From NCBI GenBank assembly GCA_019775845.1, contig JADQAV010000038.1, positions 124,001 to 188,000 of the forward strand: a stretch of 64,000 bases of DNA, read 5' to 3'. Below, piece by piece: positions 33,948 through 44,827 of the stretch. The notes beneath the pieces were generated by a model. That model was not told where the DNA came from. It was given only the letters and a program-made list of their open reading frames with translations, and did not search any database. Position 1 is the first letter of the stretch. Each line of letters starts with the position of its first letter. The translations under genes were made by a program, and so were the position numbers. Source of the stretch: Myrmaecium sp. VS I D KN 1 (lineage: Eukaryota; Ascomycota; Dothideomycetes; Valsariales; Valsariaceae).

Positions 33948-34555
33948 TGGAGGATGACGGCGAAGAGTTACCCGTACAGATTTTTAATTGAAAGCGACGC
34001 GTCCAGTCTACTCGTTACCCGTCCTCTTCCTTCTTTCGGTCTATTACCCTGTTACTCGTCCGGTCGCGCGTCCTTCTACCTCCTGCCTCCCCTTTCGGTA
34101 GCCCAGCCATGGCGTACACTTTCCTTTCCATCCTCCCATGCTCGATGAAATGACTCACTCCTCGCCCTGCCTCTACGATTATATTGCGTGCTGTTCTTCT
34201 AACTCTGCCATGATGGATCAGAAAACAACTGTTAGCAAAAATAATGCAGAGAGACCGAGTCGCAGAGCGCACAAGGCGAGTACAGACGATCCCACAGGGA
34301 ATGGGAAGGCGGAGGTCTGAGATCCCCTAAGATTAGATAAGATAAGATCCAAGCCACGCAAATGGGGGCCCGCCCGCGATCCGAAGCGCGACGCGATCGC
34401 CTAGGCAGTCACGTCCAGGGGACCATCCCACGCGTCTTCCGAACGGTCGTCTCTCCTCTCCCTTGCTCACACCTCACACCCTACTAGTAACTCCGTACGC
34501 AACAAGACACGATACCTACGACACGACACCTCGGCCTACCCGCTCGCTTGCAACC
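33948..34555. other. Intergenic: RINT1-like 3' flank and ECO1 promoter
   Basis: About 600 bp between two plus-strand genes. A pair of overlapping AGATAAG words lies at 34335-34346, followed by a C-rich leader before the ECO1 ATG. No gene seen. Confidence 0.45.
34335..34346 (+). promoter_or_regulatory. Two overlapping AGATAAG (GATA-factor type) sites
   Basis: AGATAAG occurs twice with a two-base overlap, about 210 nt before the ECO1 ATG. HGATAR is the known binding word of fungal GATA factors such as AreA and SreA. Use of the sites here is inference. Confidence 0.4.
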
Positions 34556-35995
34556 ATGTTTCCAAGGCCAAAGTAAGTTACAGAAAACCGTACATACCTT
34601 GTCTCTCCATCTAACCAGTCGTGCAGACGAAAGCTCATCACCTACTCCCGCCAGCGGGCGATACGATTCGCGCCCACAGCCGACGACGCAGCAGCAGCCA
34701 TCGACCCGGAACCCTCACCGTCGCCCAAACGCATCCGTCTCGAATCCCCGCTTGGCCGCTCGCGCTCCGCCTCCCCCGCCGCCGCCTCGCCGGGAGCCGC
34801 GCAGAAGGAGACGCCGGAGGAGGACGAGGACAACGTGACAGTGCGCGAATCCGCCGCACCGACGTCGGATGCGGTCGTCGGTCCGTCGAGTCCGCGACAG
34901 CGATCCGCGCCGATATTCTCAGATGACGTGGCGCGCGACAGCACGCCTCCTTCGTCCCCGCCGTTGCTGTCACCGCCGCGGGAGCGGCGCCGGCCGACGT
35001 TCTCCTTCCTCAAGCGCAGCCGGGCTGCGTTGTCGACGACTGAGACGACAGCGGCAACTTCGCCGCTAGTGGAGTGCAAGGATGATGGCAATGCGCCACG
35101 CAACGTGCCACAACCGCCGCCGCAGAAGAAGAAGACGCGGCTGCGGCAGATGCAGATCGACCTTGGGGGGGAGGTGAACAAGCGATGCCGGACGTGCGGG
35201 ATGGAGTACATCCCCTCGCACGCGGAGGACGCGGCGCTGCACAAGAAGTTCCACGCGATGCACGTGGGCGGGGTCGACCTGACGAAGCGGTGCGTGGAGC
35301 GCCTGCGGGCGCAGCGGGTCTGGTCGGGCGGCGCGGACGGGAGCTTCGTGGCGGCGGTGGGGCGGGCGGACGGGCGGGCGGCGCGGGAGCAGGCGCGGAA
35401 GGTGCTCGCGGTCGTCGACGCGGAGCTGTCGGCGGTGCCGATCGGGGAGAAGACGCTGTGGAGTCTGGAGTCGCGCGAACGGCGGCGGCGGCGGGCGGTT
35501 GGCTCGGGCTCGAGTTCGACGCCCGGTCCGGATGGGGCGTTGCTGGATGAGATCGTGGTCCAGCCGACGGCGGGACGGCGGGAGGCGCGGACGGATCGGT
35601 TCAAGGTGTATATGTACATCCACGGTCAGAAGTGCATCGGCTTGTGCCTCGCGGAGCGGATCGACGAGGCGTATGCGGTCCTGGCATCCGACGAAGACGC
35701 CAGCGACGGCCGTCGAGCGGCTGGGGCGGCAGCGGCCACGTCGCGCGGCTCGTCCATCTCGACGGCGACGGCGCCGCAACCCGCCATGCTCGGCATCTCC
35801 CGCATCTGGACGTCCAGCTCGCATCGGCAGCGGGGGGTGGCGCGGACGTTGCTTGAGTGCGTCCGGACCAGCTTCCTGTACGCGGTGCCGGTGCCGAAGG
35901 AGATGGTTGCGTTCAGCCAGCCGACGGAGAGTGGTGGCCAGCTGGCTAGGGCGTGGTTCGGTCGGGAGAGTGGATGGTTGGTGTATGCGGATTGA
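34556..35995 (+). CDS. eco1: Cohesin acetyltransferase Eco1/Ctf7
   Basis: Two exons, 34556-34572 (17 nt) and 34627-35995, with a 54-nt intron (GTAAGT..GTGCAG), give 461 residues. The splice forms the start MFPRPKRKLITYSRQRA, with the KRKLITY block typical of fungal homologues. Seen: a long Pro/Ser-rich disordered region with possible CDK sites; a PCNA-contact-like TRLRQMQIDLG just before a C2H2 zinc finger (CRTCGMEYIPSH, then ALHKKFH, about residues 193-215); and a C-terminal GNAT-type domain with ISRIWTSSSHRQRGVARTLL as the acetyl-CoA loop and a terminal AFSQPTESGGQLARAWFG. Known: Eco1 acetylates Smc3 in S phase to establish sister-chromatid cohesion. The body is very GC-rich. Confidence 0.93.
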
Positions 35996-36690
35996 AGGGT
36001 CGAAGAGGGTGGAGGTGTGGGGGATGGAGAAACGCTACGCTAGGTACTTAACTTATTCATCCCGGGTGTGAGGGGGATGGAGGATAGGAGACGTCGATTG
36101 TTAGATACTGTTGGGTACTTTAATACATCGTATACAGTAAGTACTGTATCGCCTTTAGCTGCTCCCATGTGTACTTGTCTTCTAAGGTCAGGATGATGCG
36201 GTCATGGCTCCGAGTCCAAGATCTTGGACTCAGATGTACTGTGGAAGGTCACTAGGGAAAGAGCATCTGTCATGTTCCATGGAGGACATCACCACTACTA
36301 CTAGTTACGAAGATAAACGATGGACGATGGACGATGAGCGATGATGTGCATTTGGCGTCCAGGGCATTTGATGGGCATTGATAAGGCAAAGTCCGGTGGG
36401 GTCCACTGGCATCTGAGGTGGCACCGTCCGCTCCCGTCAATGGCCCGGCCGCCCGACGGAACCGGTTGGATCGGCGGGCGGGACAGCCCAAACCCCGGCC
36501 GCACGGTGTCGATCTCAGGCAGAACAGTCGGGTCCAGGCAGAGAGAAAGTCCAGGCAGTTCAGGCAGGTTGGATGGAAAGTTGAAGGTGTCGGAAAGTAC
36601 TTCAGACCAGAACGAGAGGACGGCGGAAAAGCCAGCTCACCAATCCAACCTGCCCAGCCCAGCCCACGACTTCTCACTGCACCGCTTCTT

Positions 36691-36750
36691 CATCATCATC
36701 ATCATCATCCACTACCAACTCCACCTCCTCCACCTCCTCCACCTCATTCC
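36691..36750 (+). repeat. (CAT)6 and CCACCTCCT low-complexity tract
   Basis: Six CAT triplets are followed by short tandem copies of CCACCTCCT in the leader region of the proline-rich gene. Confidence 0.7.
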
Positions 36751-36845
36751 TCCCCACACCCCTCACCTCGCTCACCTCTGACCTCTCCACCGCTCACCTC
36801 TCTCTCCCCCCCTCCCCTCCTACCTTCGTGCATCTATCACGGACA

Positions 36846-36853
36846 TATATAAG
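36846..36853 (+). promoter_or_regulatory. TATATAAG box close to the start codon
   Basis: TATATAAG lies 25 nt before the ATG at 36878. This is too close for a usual TATA-directed mRNA that includes that ATG plus a leader, so it either drives an almost leaderless mRNA or is not used. Confidence 0.3.
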
Positions 36854-36857
36854 AGCA

Positions 36858-36875
36858 ATGGGCTCTCCTTCATAA
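36858..36875 (+). other. Five-codon upstream open frame (MGSPS)
   Basis: ATG GGC TCT CCT TCA TAA ends two bases before the main ATG of the proline-rich gene. If the mRNA starts in the CT-rich tract upstream, ribosomes would meet this frame first. Confidence 0.4.
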
Positions 36876-36877
36876 CC

Positions 36878-38952
36878 ATGGCCGGAAATCCTTTTCGCCG
36901 TTCCCTCCAACCGCAGCCATCCAATCCGCCGGATCCCTCCGCACCCGCTGCCTCGGACAGCGGCCCGGGCCCCGTCCGAGCGGAGGACGATCGACGAGCC
37001 TCGCCAGATGGTACGCTTTTCCCGTGAAACAGCACCTTGTGGCTCCTTCCCCTCTCCTCCCCTTCTCAAGCTCTCTCAGTAATTGTTTGCGTGAGACAGC
37101 GAGCACCCCGTCTGTCGTCCGAACAAAGAAGACCGTCCGCATCGACGCTGAGTCCCCGACGCTGCCGCATCCGGCAGCTGCGGAAGCTTGGGACCAACGA
37201 CTCGACCCCGAACCGAGCTCTGAATATCCTCCGCCGGTACCAACCACATACCCTGACGCTGCCGGACCCGACCGGAGTGATCCGTTCAACCGCGACGCGG
37301 ACATTGAGGTAGACAGCACCGAAGAAGGACAAGGAGAGGACGACAGTCATACAGGCAGCACCAACATGGCAGAGACGACGTCACGACCTCACGGCACGAT
37401 ACGAAATCCGTTCCAGAATACATTGGCTACGATGGAACCACAGGGGAGCTACCACGACCCGCATACCGGTACTCCGTCGCTGGATCGAAATCGGAACTCT
37501 GCGGAGAAGGCGGGTCAAGCAAGGATGCGAGCATCCCTGGATGTGGATGCTTTCAAGAGGCTTCTCCTCACCGGTAGCCCAGCCCCCGGTCCTGCTGGGA
37601 CGACACAGGGTCCAGCTGGCGCGGGGAATAGCCTTGCCATAGAAAGCAGCAGTAGTGAAGACATCTCGCAGCGCTCAATCTTCGAGAACACACAAGGCAC
37701 CCGGGAGGAGACCCCTCGGACGTCCTACGATGTCGAGGAAGAAGACAGAACCAGCCTCACAGACTCTCAGCACAAGGAGAAGAAGAAGCCACCTCCGCCA
37801 ACGCATCGGCACGGAAAACGTGTCTCGCCGAGGGCGCCACAGACGGTACCCTTCTCCGACTTTTCCACATTCTTGAGCTCTACACCGACCCCTCCTGCGC
37901 AACCAAGCGTTTCCCGCCCGCCTGCGCCAGTACCTCCGCCCAGGGCGGATCCAGAGCGGAGGAAATCATTCCGAACCTCTCCCCAGCCGTCTGATAGACA
38001 ACCCGATGAGGAGGACAAGCACAGTCGAGACTCCGCTCAGCCAAGGAATTCTCTCGATGAAGGCACAACGTCACCCCCTTCACAAACCAACCGTCAGAAA
38101 CGAACCCCGCCTGCGCCTCCTATAGCGCGACGGCGAAGCCAGATCCGCAGCTCAACGGACCTCTCGCGCAGCAACTCGGTTAACACCACATTGCCCGTGC
38201 AACTTGAAGAGCCGACTGGACTCGCCATAATCTCCTCGCCACCTCTCACCTCGGATCAGCCCTCTACCACGAATCAGAAGCCTCGGCCACCACCCCCTCC
38301 AGCTCGTCGCACGGGGACGTCTTCCACAACCCCCGCCGCACCCCGCGGCCCCTCGCCTTCCTCCTCTCACCAACCCACCCACGCCGCTCACCTCGTAGCT
38401 TCACCGGACCCGCAGTCTCCCCCTCAACCACCGCCAGCAGCGACATCCACCCGCCTCTCCACGCCCCCAGCCCGCACACCCTCTACGCGCTCCACACAGT
38501 CCGTCCGTACCGCCCCTGCCACCGCAGCGAATCCGTCTGCCGCACCTCCGCCACCTCCCCCACCCCGCCGCGGGAGCAGCCGAAGCAGTCTCGACCTCCC
38601 CCGCCCCCACCACCAGGCCACCGACGACCGCCGCACCGTCAGCGGCGAAGGCCGCCGTCGCGTGAGCGGCAGTGAGAGCGCCAAGCGTGACGGCGCCGCC
38701 GACTTCCGCCGCACCAGCGCCGACCTCCAGCGCGTTCTCGAGGTCGAGCAGCAGCGGCTGCCAGACGAGGCGGGCGCGCGCGTCGTCGCCTCACCTGCGG
38801 ACGTCGAGGAGGCGTTTGGGAGCGTGACCGCGGCAACGACAACGACAACGACGACCGCGAACCCGACGACCGAGGGATTCGATGTTCTCGCTGAGATGCA
38901 GCGTTTGCAGCAGGAGGTCGATGAGCTGCGGAGGAGGTTGCCTGGGAGTTGA
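36878..38952 (+). CDS. Proline-rich disordered protein, function unknown
   Basis: Two exons, 36878-37010 and 37100-38952, with an 89-nt intron (GTACGC..GAGACAG), give 661 residues. The start MAGNPFRRSL and the post-splice STPSVVRTKKTVRID look like conserved fungal blocks. Seen: a mostly disordered, Pro/Ser/Thr-rich protein with a short helical block (ASLDVDAFKRLLLTG, about 190-205), repeated PPPP motifs with basic flanks (KKPPPPTHRHGK, PRPPPPPARR) suited to SH3 or WW partners, and a C-terminal coiled coil (FDVLAEMQRLQQEVDELRRRL). No signal peptide or membrane segment. I do not recognise a named family. An adaptor of the cortical actin or polarity machinery would fit the motifs, but that is a guess. 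Confidence 0.8.
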
Positions 38953-39690
38953 GTGGTGGGGGTCCGGGGAGCAGGTGGTTGGATTGCATTAGAGAGAGAG
39001 TAAGAGGGAGAGTGCATGTGGAGGGTGGCATTACAGATGACGAAATATTTGTTGCTATGCCATTTCCTCGCGATCTCATCATTTCTTTTTTATCTCGATC
39101 TTGTTCTCTTTGTCGCTTCGCTGCGGAGATGAATGCATGGATGATTCACAAAAACAAAAATGGCGGGGATGTGGAGGTTTTTTGGGTTTTTGATATTTTC
39201 TTTTGTTAACTCAAACGTATTTACCATATGAACTACTTACTACGGCAGGAATGTAAATGCAAGGAGGAAACTGTCCTTTTCGGTTTTTTTGATATATTCT
39301 TTTGTCCTTTTGCGCGTATGGGTGGTTGATTGGTATGCGTTGAAGGTCGTCTTTCATCCTTCCTTCTCTTTCCATATGACCCGGCCGGTGCAACAACATA
39401 GTATTTCCGATTGATTGGTGCCTATGTACGTACCTAAGAAGGAGGTCCAGTACAGTATACATCATATAATCATCTCGTCGGCGGACATTCCCGCATCGCA
39501 ATTCTTGACGGTGTTATCTTTGCGTTTTGCAACATACAACCAACATCAAAATACCAGAAAAGTTGCCCAGACGCCATAAAAAGAGTAAAAATAAATCATA
39601 GCAAGTCAAAAAAAGGAAATCAGGGTGGGTATAAGGCACGCACGCACGCTTGAAACGAAGTGCCCCCCAGAAAAATTGGCAAGGCTGCAG
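38953..39690. other. Convergent intergenic region
   Basis: These 738 bp hold the 3' ends of two converging genes. The sequence is AT-richer than the surroundings, with T runs around 39177-39290. No gene or repeat family recognised. Confidence 0.45.
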
Positions 39691-42600
39691 TCATTTACCC
39701 CGGCCCTCCTCCAACTGCTCCTCAATCGCCCGCAGATACTCCTTCCGCCGCTGCTTCCGCCCATGCACCGCCGGCCGGCGCGAGACCGCCGAGCGAGACT
39801 TGCCCTTCACACCCGGGGTTCGCCTTTGCGACCAGGGCCGCTTCCCCCGGGCATCCGCATCGCCCGCATCGTCATCGTCAATATCGTCGTCGACCCCCAC
39901 CCACCGAATCCGGGCCGCGTTCGCGCTGCGCTCGTACACCGACCGGCGGAACTCAGCCAGGGTGACGCGGTCGCGGCCGCCCAGGCGCTTCCACTGCGCG
40001 TCCGCGTCCGCGACGACCGTGGAGCGCCAGGACAGCACGACCTCTTCCAGCTGGTCGGCGGCGGCGGCGCCCTCGAAGCACGCGACGAACTGGCGGATGA
40101 AGTCGAACTGCTCCGAGCCGACCCAGTACCCCGCCCGGAGGTAGCGGATGATGCCGGCGTGCACGAACGCCTTGGCCAGGAGGGGCTGGAGGGGAGCGTG
40201 CCGGTCGACGAGGAAGCGGTAGAAGCTGTAGACGTAGCGGAAGGCCTGGCGGGGCGAGAGGTCCTCCCGGTGCGCGGCGGCGAAGGCCACGCGGTGGACC
40301 AGGTCGACTACCTCGGGAGAAAGGGTGTTGTAGACGGAAGTCCGCTGCTCGACGGGAGGTCGGGTGAGCGAAGCCCAATGCCGCAAGAGCGTGTGCGTGA
40401 GTTTGTAACGCAGAAAACCCTTCTCGACATATTCCGTGGGCAGATCGGGGATGTAGGTCAATGGGAAGTGGGAGATGGGGATGAAATAATCCTGGGCCTC
40501 AGACCAGTGCGCTCCCGACTCGTAGAGCTTTCGCAGTTCGTCCATGAGGGGGGTTGGGTCCAGTCGAACCGTCCAGAGGCGTGTTTCCCAGAGCTTTCGC
40601 GTGAACGTAGTCATTGCTTTTGGGCCTTCACGTGTTCGTAGGAGCTCGAGGAAATTGAGTGCCGCAACAGCAGATGGCCGACGCCTTGCTTGTTGACCTG
40701 CCTCTGTCTTCCTGTCCTGATCCTGGAAATCATACATCGCAGCTTTATTGTCTTCAAGACCAACACTCTCACCATGAGTCATCCCCTGATTCGCGTTCTC
40801 CGGCTCCGCCAATTCATATTCTCTGATACACTTGAGAATAGCTGCGAGGTACGTCGGCAAGTCCAGAGGTTCTTTCATATCATTCAACACCTTGCTGATC
40901 AATGTTTGGAGTTTTGTCGATCCTAGATATTCTGCTTGAGAGCTGATGAACCGATGGACCCAACCGCGTGATACAACTTGACGGAGCTCAAAGTCTGTAA
41001 GAGGCTTCAAGAGTGCCGATACCACCGGATCATTATGTTGGCCGTATATCGGACCGGCCAGGGCATTCAAAGTGTTCCTCCAACCATGAAACGAGGTTTC
41101 TGGATCCGGTATGGATAGCTCTATTGCCTCGCATACGGAGATGAATCTACCTTTGAACTTGTTACGCGCCTCATGCGAGGTTCGGATAAGCCACACGATC
41201 TTAGACCATGCAACCAAAGGTACTCCAGACTCCGCTATAGATATGTCTAGTGTTGCAAGGAAGCTGTGCCACTTGCTCGGGGCCTTAGCTCTCACATTTT
41301 TGAGAATACTACGCCAAGCTGGAAGTGGAACCGGAAGCCACGTCAAGGTTGCGTGGATTACGTCCAGATTTGTTGGTATCTCAAGCCGGTCAAGCTCTAG
41401 GTGGGTATTACGGTTCCGTGGAGATATTTCCAAATCGAGACCTCCAGGTAGAGAGCCGGTAACCTCAAAGAACGCATTGAGAAGAGTGGTTCTACATGCT
41501 GAACTCAAAGATGGAGAACTATACTTCCAGAGATCCCGGAAAAGCGCGGAAATGTATTCAGGGATGCCTGCATCCCTGCAATTGCAAAACCATGCGTATC
41601 CAGGGAGCCTTGGAAATGAAAGCGATGGGTTTGCTGACTTCTCAAATCTTATAAGGTTTTCATGGATCTGCACCAGAAACTGTCTGTCAATGTTTTGGTG
41701 CCGTAAGGAAGGGGTGTCTGAAATCGCAGTCCATAGACGTCTATATGCCTGCAGCAGACTTCTTCTATCATTGCAGGCGCCTGAACTCCAGAAAAGATTT
41801 CCTATGCAATGAACCATCGGGACGCAATTGGTAAACCCAATGCGGCGATGTCGAATTATCATCTCGAAGGTGTCTATGACGTCAAAAAATTGGAAAGCGG
41901 ATACCCGACATTCTTCGACTGCGCATAGTCGACTCAGATATTTCATGAAAGGGCCGATGATTCCAGCCTTTTGCGGGTTCAGAAAACGATCTCTCAGAAA
42001 AGCCGTGACTTCTGTCAGTGGCAGGTCCAAACTAAGTAAATGGGCGAAGGCAAGTTCGTTGTATGTTGTGTTGTCTCCTGTGGGCACAAAAAGATGTAGA
42101 AGCCGGCTGACACCAACCAGGTCAGTGCAGTCCTGGAGCATCGTTTTGCAGATGGCTAGCCTATTCTCAGTGATCTCGTCCAGGAGGCTCGAGGATTCTT
42201 CCAATGCAGCTCGTATTTCTGCAGGAGAATCAAAGCGTGGCTTTCCATCGTGTATGGCAGTTCCGTTCAAGGCATTGTCAGTTCGCGACTCGGTTTGTAT
42301 ATCCTCCCAACGTCTGGCCTCCCCCAAGGCGTCTTCGGCGGGTGGTGGCTCATGCCTTGATCGAGATAGCCACGAGGGTAACCAGCTTCTCTCCGCTGCT
42401 GGATAATTGGCACTTGGTTTTCGGGTTCAAGGATAGCAGGACTCACGGACTGGTGGGGGAGGAGGTGTTGCGAAGATCGCATGGGGACCTAAAGAGGGCG
42501 GTTCGTATCTCCATGTTTGGGACGACGATGAAGCACTACCGAGGAACATAGAGATATCCGGGGCCGGAGCAGGTCCAACGGTAGTCATCCCCCCCATGCG

Positions 42601-42795
42601 CCTTTTTGCAAGCCTTCTTCTTGCTTCCAACGGTCCGGGGACACTGCTGCCATAGCGCTTTCGACTGGGAACGGGCGCGCGCGCGAATCGATCGAAGACA
42701 TCGGCGAGGATCTCATCACCGATCCAGATGTAAGGAGTCGGTCGGACGATTGATCTCTGCGCTGCTTTACAGCAGGCAAGAGTATGCGTGGGCAT
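39691..42795 (-). CDS. Large conserved-looking helical protein of unknown function
   Basis: Two exons, 42795-42447 and 42398-39691, with a 48-nt intron (GTGAGTCC..TTATCCAG), give 1018 residues. Seen: an N-terminus rich in basic and hydroxylated residues, possibly a mitochondrial presequence; RKRYGSSVPGPLEARRRLAKRRM near residue 45; a Pro run just before the splice; then a long alpha-helical body with irregularly spaced helical pairs (for example EVTAFLRDRFLNPQKAG, LNFLELLRTREG, FRYVYSFYRFLVDRHAPLQP); and a very basic C-terminus (GKSRSAVSRRPAVHGRKQRRKEYLRAIEEQ). No catalytic motif is visible. A helical-repeat RNA-binding or mitochondrial expression factor would fit, but this is inference only. 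The acceptor could also be three bases further in. Confidence 0.8.
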
Positions 42796-43814
42796 CAAGG
42801 ACGGAGTGTTATGACATGGCTGTGCAATTCATGGGGTACTCCACCAGTGGAGGTGGAGTCGAATGTCTGGGGAAGCTCGGGCGTTGCTGTACTAAGCCTA
42901 AGGTGTCATCATGGCCTTAGGCATCATGATCAGGCTCACAAGGAGCTTGACGTGGGGAAAGTCTACCTGCCATTCGCCCTCTAGAAGAATGAAATGTATG
43001 TATCGACTGGAAGGAAGCAGGGACATCAATCTAGACATACTGAGGGTGTTTGCGCACAGTTTGGGTATCGCACCAACGTCAGGGACAGGTGAACGAACGG
43101 AAGTCGATGCGCTCCTTCCCGGTGATTACTTCATTTCTTCGGCATCAGTTTCGAGATGCTCTCTGACCATCATCAAGTACATGGCATGGCAGAACGGCAT
43201 CAGAAGAGAAAACAAGCGTGAAAATGGCAAACACCAAGCTTTAACGATGCTAGTCCTAGGGCCGTCGGGAAAACGTTCGGACGATGGAAAGTCAGCTTGC
43301 GGAAGGCCACGGGATATCCGTTCCCGGAAAGGGTCGTACGCGGTTTCGACACCACACCTAGGGTGAGACAACGCGACGGACAGGCAGGGTTTGCAGTGGA
43401 GCATGTAAGCGTGAGCTCTGGTCGGTGGATGCTGTATGTAGGCATACAAACTTACGGACGGATGGCGGACATATGTGGGAGTATGTAGTATACCAGTGTC
43501 GGCTCAACAGCAATCACAATCGTCATGCTATCATGTCTCTCGGAGAAGATTGTAGGAAAGAAGGGGCGCAAGGTGGCTGTAGGTCAGTAGGTACATAGCT
43601 ATGGATACCTACTACTAGTACTCCTAGTACCTTTCTCGTCTCGGGTAATAATGTCATAACGCCTCAGGTATCCGTACGTGTGTGTATACAGTGGCTAGGG
43701 AACAGGGAATCCACGGTACGAGAGTAACAAATATAGAATGGCTGTGTGTTGTTCGACGAGTGAGCCTTCTTTCCTGCTGGGCGAAAACAGAACGCGATCC
43801 CCCAGGACAAACAA

Positions 43815-43855
43815 CAGCAGCAGCACCACCACCACCACCACCACTGCAGCAGCAG
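43815..43855 (+). repeat. CAG/CAC trinucleotide tract
   Basis: Three CAG, about seven CAC, then three CAG triplets lie in the region upstream of the WSC gene. No supported gene reads through it. Confidence 0.75.
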
Positions 43856-44672
43856 CTCTCAGCTTTCGGCAATCAAGCGGGGAGGGGCCCGGGGCGCACA
43901 CATCTAAGCCCCACCCCGTGCCGGTCATCCAGGCACCGGCCAACCAGGTGGAAGATCGAGGCGGGGACAGGCTGGAAGGTCCCTCAGGCCCTCACGCCTT
44001 GCCCGACTCCGTTACGGTGCCTGACCTGCTAGGCAACTCACAGCACCCACAGCACCCACACCGGCTAATTTCCCTCACGGGCGGGTCTACCCCCGTCCGT
44101 CTCCTTTTCCTGCAATTCCTCACCCGCCGCCCCTTCACACATCTGTGCCCCGACCAGCAAAGGCCCGTAGCGAACCTCTGCCCTCGTTTGGTTTGCACCT
44201 TACACTCCTTCAAACTTTGCCTTGTGACTTCCAGTCTGTCATTCACCTTCTCACTCTCTTCGCTCACTCCACCTGTCCCCCCCCTCGGCCGCGCCCACAT
44301 TCCTTATACTCACCCACGTCCTTCCAGCGAGCTTGTCACCCAGGGGCTCCCGACGCGAAACACGACATTCCAGGGTGCGACCGACACCCTTTGCCCTACT
44401 CCCACCGAACGCCTGCGTTTCGAGTGAGTGTGACCGTCAAGACGACCGTCGAGACGACCATCGACGTCTCCAAGGTCCTCTCTCTCGCTGAACCCAGCGG
44501 ACCGTCGTTGCTGTTGCATCGCGGATAGACTGCTGCCGCTCTCCATCTCTCTCAGTCTCGAGTCGTCTGCCATATCAGCTTCCACTACTCACTGCACCTC
44601 ACCCCTCTGGAGCCATATTCGACCTATCTGTCAGGGAGGTCATCCATCGGCATCGCCATCGTCGCCGTTTGC

Positions 44673-44711
44673 ATGCCCGCGAAGACCCGTGGATACTGGA
44701 AAACGTCGTAA
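44673..44711 (+). other. Twelve-codon upstream open frame in the WSC leader
   Basis: An ATG at 44673 opens a 12-codon frame that ends at TAA 44709-44711, 116 nt before the WSC start. It matters only if the mRNA begins upstream of it. Confidence 0.35.
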
Positions 44712-44827
44712 CAGGTCAACAGATCATCTCGGTATACCGACTTTGCAGAACACAACTCTCGCTGCTGGCAGTTCCAGGTTCTGCTTCTACCTCCATCACG
44801 TCCCAAATACTCATCAACGCCATCAGC

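Larger units (their letters stand above)
35996..36877. other. Intergenic: ECO1 3' flank and promoter of the proline-rich gene
   Basis: The stretch holds a (CAT)6 run at 36691-36708, a CCACCTCCT-type pyrimidine tract to about 36830, and a TATATAAG box at 36846-36853. CT-rich tracts just before starts are common in well-expressed fungal genes. No other gene seen. Confidence 0.45.
42796..44827. other. 2-kb divergent intergenic region with WSC-gene leader
   Basis: This region separates the unknown gene (minus) from the WSC gene (plus). It holds CAG/CAC triplet tracts at 43815-43855, clustered TAGTAC/AGGTAC words at 43585-43630, a short CAGCACCCA tandem near 44040, and a pyrimidine-rich leader from about 44170 with at least one short upstream frame (44673-44711). 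Longer open frames show no family features. Confidence 0.45.
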
